A DNA stretch of 5,710 bases from Deltaproteobacteria bacterium (lineage in GTDB: Bacteria; Desulfobacterota; DSM-4660; Desulfatiglandales; Desulfatiglandaceae): contig JAFDAP010000137.1 in assembly GCA_019313765.1 (NCBI GenBank), forward strand, positions 1 through 5,710, read 5' to 3'. A model generated the notes under the pieces. It saw nothing but the letters and a program-made list of their open reading frames with translations. It did not search any database and was not told the origin of the DNA. Position 1 is the first letter of the stretch. Each line of letters starts with the position of its first letter. Below are positions 5,646-5,710 of the stretch, piece by piece. Both the position numbers and the translations under genes were made by a program.

Positions 5646-5683
5646 AAAAGAGGCCGTGGGGCAATAATTCCCACGGCCTTTTT
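5646..5683 (+). terminator. Second intrinsic terminator, partly bidirectional
   Basis: AGGCCGTGGG (5651-5660) pairs perfectly with CCCACGGCCT (5670-5679) around a 9-nt AT-rich loop, followed by TTTTT (5679-5683). AAAA at 5646-5649 gives a T-run on the minus strand too, so it could also stop leftward transcription. It lies only 20 nt after the T-run of the attenuator terminator. Both T-runs are followed by a similar tail ending TGCATTGA (5637-5644 and 5689-5696), suggesting a duplicated terminator unit. Confidence 0.87.
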
Positions 5684-5710
5684 ATTCTTGCATTGAAAAC
5701 CTGGTCCTCT

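Noticed and set aside
5593..5667. Short plus-strand frame beginning at ATG 5593
   Set aside because: It reads straight through the attenuator terminator and into the second hairpin; its residues are a by-product of the stem sequences.

Overview
The window looks like a chromosomal segment of an anaerobic Gram-negative bacterium, most likely of the Deltaproteobacteria/Desulfobacterota. The reasons are a type II (E. coli-like) citrate synthase, a short 646-residue 'Aquifex-type' aconitase and an E. coli-like NADP isocitrate dehydrogenase, with GC-rich genes set in clearly AT-rich intergenic DNA. The lineage is an inference from gene types and general sequence feel; no rRNA or marker gene is present.

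Layout: 1-235 is non-coding. gltA (citrate synthase) lies on the minus strand at 236-1552. A 505-bp divergent intergenic region (1553-2057) separates it from acn (aconitase, 2058-3998, +) and icd (isocitrate dehydrogenase, 4047-5291, +), which are 48 bp apart and probably form an operon. Together the three enzymes are the complete oxidative arm from oxaloacetate plus acetyl-CoA to 2-oxoglutarate. The shared divergent region holds a perfect 12-bp inverted repeat, 213 bp from end to end. Each copy supplies the TTGA of a plausible outward-facing -35 box, one toward gltA and one toward acn. The pair may be a shared operator, or the ends of a small inserted element carrying outward promoters.

The right end (5440-5684) holds the best hidden feature. 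It is a classical tryptophan attenuator: a TTGACA promoter, a 31-codon leader peptide with three consecutive Trp codons (residues 16-18), mutually exclusive 1:2, 2:3 and 3:4 RNA pairings that can be traced by eye, a strong intrinsic terminator, and then a second intrinsic terminator. A Trp-regulated gene or operon (trpE or similar) is predicted just beyond the right edge, unseen here.

Two exact repeats are of unknown nature. One is a 16-nt sequence at 89-104 and 5320-5335, lying outside the three-gene cluster on both sides. The other is a 14-nt sequence at 1916-1929 and 5399-5412, in the acn leader and upstream of the trp promoter. I found no tRNA, rRNA, CRISPR array, transposase gene or defence-like gene.
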